From assembly GCA_963921795.1 (NCBI GenBank), contig OY997642.1, positions 27,801,960 to 27,865,959 of the forward strand: a stretch of DNA of 64,000 nt, given 5' to 3'. The notes under the pieces are model-generated. The model did not search any database. It had not been told where the DNA came from and was given only the letters and a program-made list of their open reading frames with translations. The stretch's first letter is position 1. Each line of letters begins with the position of its first letter. Made by a program: the position numbers and the translations under genes. The DNA is from Nannobrachium achirus. Lineage: Eukaryota; Chordata; Actinopteri; Myctophiformes; Myctophidae. This document shows positions 62,700 through 64,000 of the stretch, in pieces.

Positions 62700-63245
62700 A
62701 TGTCTGACTCATCTGGACCATCAAGTAGGGGTATCTTCACCTCTACTTTTTACAGTTGCTCAAAGGTGAAGGATGGCACGCATGCCACAGAGGTCACTCA
62801 GGTATGTGCTAGTGGAAAGCTGTCCTCAATCTTAACTTTGTCTCAGTGGTTTGGAATTGACAGTGTTGGGCAAGGTGAGTGTGGCGCAACCATAGTTGCT
62901 GACAATTGAAAAGTTTAATTTTATATATGGTGTGGGTGTGAGGGTTTCCCATGTGTTTATTTGTGTTTTTAAAAAGGGTATTTTGTGTTGGGTTGAGTAA
63001 CAGCTTCAGTTAACGATCAGTCTAAGCGTGTGGTCTTTCCCTATCGTGCAGACCCCGGCCTCCCGCAGCCTGTGTGGGACCAGGAGCAGCGTGAGCTCCA
63101 GCGTGACCCACAGACCCAAGAGGGTACGCAAGCCGCCCAACATCTATGGAGACTATGATGACCCCCCGAGGAGCAGGAAGCCGAGGAACATCACTGCCAC
63201 CAGGGGCAAGGCAGGGGGGAGAGGCGTGGCAGCTTGCCAACACAG
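62700..63245 (+). CDS. Candidate gene of unknown family, first two coding exons
   Basis: Exon 62700-62801 encodes MSDSSGPSSRGIFTSTFYSC then SKVKDGTHATEVTQ. It is preceded by CACTTGCAG at 62695 and ends CAG|GTATGT. Exon 63052-63245 follows a CTATCGTGCAG acceptor in the same phase and encodes TPASRSLCGTRSSVSSSVTH, RPKRVRKPPNIYGDYDDPPR, SRKPRNITATRGKAGGRG; it ends CACAG|GTAGGG. The second exon is GC-rich with codon use unlike the AT-rich surroundings. The protein is very basic with RKPP and RGKAGGRG stretches like AT-hooks, suggesting a DNA-binding N-terminus. I recognise no family. It could be a host gene or the start of a transposon gene; the rest would lie beyond the window. Confidence 0.45.
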
Positions 63246-64000
63246 GTAGGGACCGTCAATTTTTTTCTTTTTTTTTTTTTATATAATTTTTAACCAACGA
63301 TTTTGTAACCCATTTTTCACCCGGTGTCAATTACCTAATGTGATCCTGGGCTCTGCACACCCCCCACCAACCCGGGGAGGCAGTGGACTGGCCTCATGCT
63401 CCTTCAATGCATGAGGAGTCCAAGCTGCCTTCTTTTCACCTGACCTGGGGGAGTTTCACTGGTTGGACGTATCGCGTGGAGGGATCACGTTGTTTGTTCC
63501 TGTCCCCTCCATCAGGCGCCCTGGCTGGCCATGGGGATGCAGTTTAGAGCCCAGGATTACCGGTCACATTCAAAATAATATTTGAGATAGGGATGTCCCT
63601 ATTTCATGTCAGATTCGATACCCGATACCACAATTTCTGGGTTAGCCGATGCCAAATACCAGCAAATTATATACTGTATGATAATACAAAAATAGATTAA
63701 TATCTTATTTTGAAAGACACCTAACTCAAATAATGCACTTGGGCAACTCCAAAGCAAAATCCACATGCCCCAACATTTTATTTACCTGCCATAGTGTCAA
63801 GTCTGTCGGCCACTTTACTTCTGTGTCGCATTGCTGGTTAGACTGGTATGTTTGCAAATACGGATATGTAGATTACCTTTTTAAGTAGGCTATATATAAT
63901 ACATGCGGTTTTGACCATAATGCAATAATGCATTATTGTAGTTATTGTTTGGATGAGTGGTAGTACCGTAGTGGTCATATTGTTGTAACTTCATTTAATT
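63246..64000. other. Repeat and unassigned sequence at right edge
   Basis: 63262-63565 is the inverted copy of the retroposon at 59985. The remainder is AT-rich with no recognised exon; TAGGGATGTCCCTATTTCA near 63588 and CGATACCCGATACCAC look like the start of another dispersed repeat. Confidence 0.45.
63262..63565 (-). repeat. Poly(A)-ended retroposon repeat, minus copy
   Basis: On the minus strand it reads GGGCTCTAAACTGCATCCCC, GGCGCCTGATGGAGGGGACA, GAAAAGAAGGCAGCTTGGAC and ends in an A run (T run at about 63268-63280 here). Confidence 0.7.

Noticed and set aside
60040-63565. A 3.5-kb transposon bounded by 0.3-kb inverted arms around the candidate gene at 62.7 kb
   Set aside because: Both arms end in an A run on their own strand and begin with a sequence very common in fish, so they are two copies of one retroposon in opposite orientation, not terminal repeats.

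Overview
The window is vertebrate nuclear DNA, most likely from a teleost fish. The evidence is interrupted genes with GT-AG introns, a uck2-aldh9a1 head-to-head pair like that of other vertebrates, and dense fish-type repeats: hAT-like non-autonomous elements starting CAGTGGTGG or CAGTGGTTCTCAA, a tRNA-headed SINE, LTR fossils and long microsatellites. The species cannot be named from sequence alone. Gene names rest on remembered family sequences, not on a database search.

Layout. (1) 1-101: the first coding exon of cfap57 on the minus strand, running off the left edge. (2) About 2-17 kb: an unusual block of five intronless copies of genes that normally have many exons. They are an intact hexokinase-2 (1986-4748), an mrpl37 copy with one frameshift (7671-8946, plus a second small fragment at 6571-6683), a klhdc3-like copy with an in-frame stop (9675-10646), an intact mpi (11241-12509) and an intact urm1 (16607-16912). 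A minisatellite built on ATATGGGCAT occurs only in this part of the window (1.3-19.6 kb). Two DNA transposons lie here, one with inverted arms of about 0.7 kb (13792-16547) and one with many GGTGTGACA motifs (16943-19365).

(3) 23-50 kb: ordinary intron-containing genes, each assembled exon by exon into an open frame with consistent splice phases. They are uck2 (minus, 264 codons), aldh9a1 (plus, 518 codons), hormad1 (minus, 309 codons) and prdx1 (minus, 198 codons). uck2 and aldh9a1 diverge from a shared 1.1-kb intergenic region. aldh9a1 and hormad1 converge, with their poly(A) signals about 25 bp apart. (4) 50-64 kb: mostly repeats. They include a second transposon of the same family as the one at 13.8 kb (50992-53455), which carries the other half of that family's protein, two LTR fossils, repeated TGTCCCCAAA-containing segments, and at the right edge two candidate exons of an unrecognised gene.

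The genes have no obvious joint pathway: pyrimidine salvage (uck2), carnitine and aldehyde metabolism (aldh9a1), meiosis (hormad1) and peroxide reduction (prdx1). The most unusual things are the cluster of intronless gene copies, a short palindromic hairpin family (arms GATCTACAAGCTC / GAGCTTGTAGATC) found at about 15 places between 18 and 60 kb, and two mutually informative copies of a long-inverted-repeat transposon encoding a cysteine-rich CXC-type protein.
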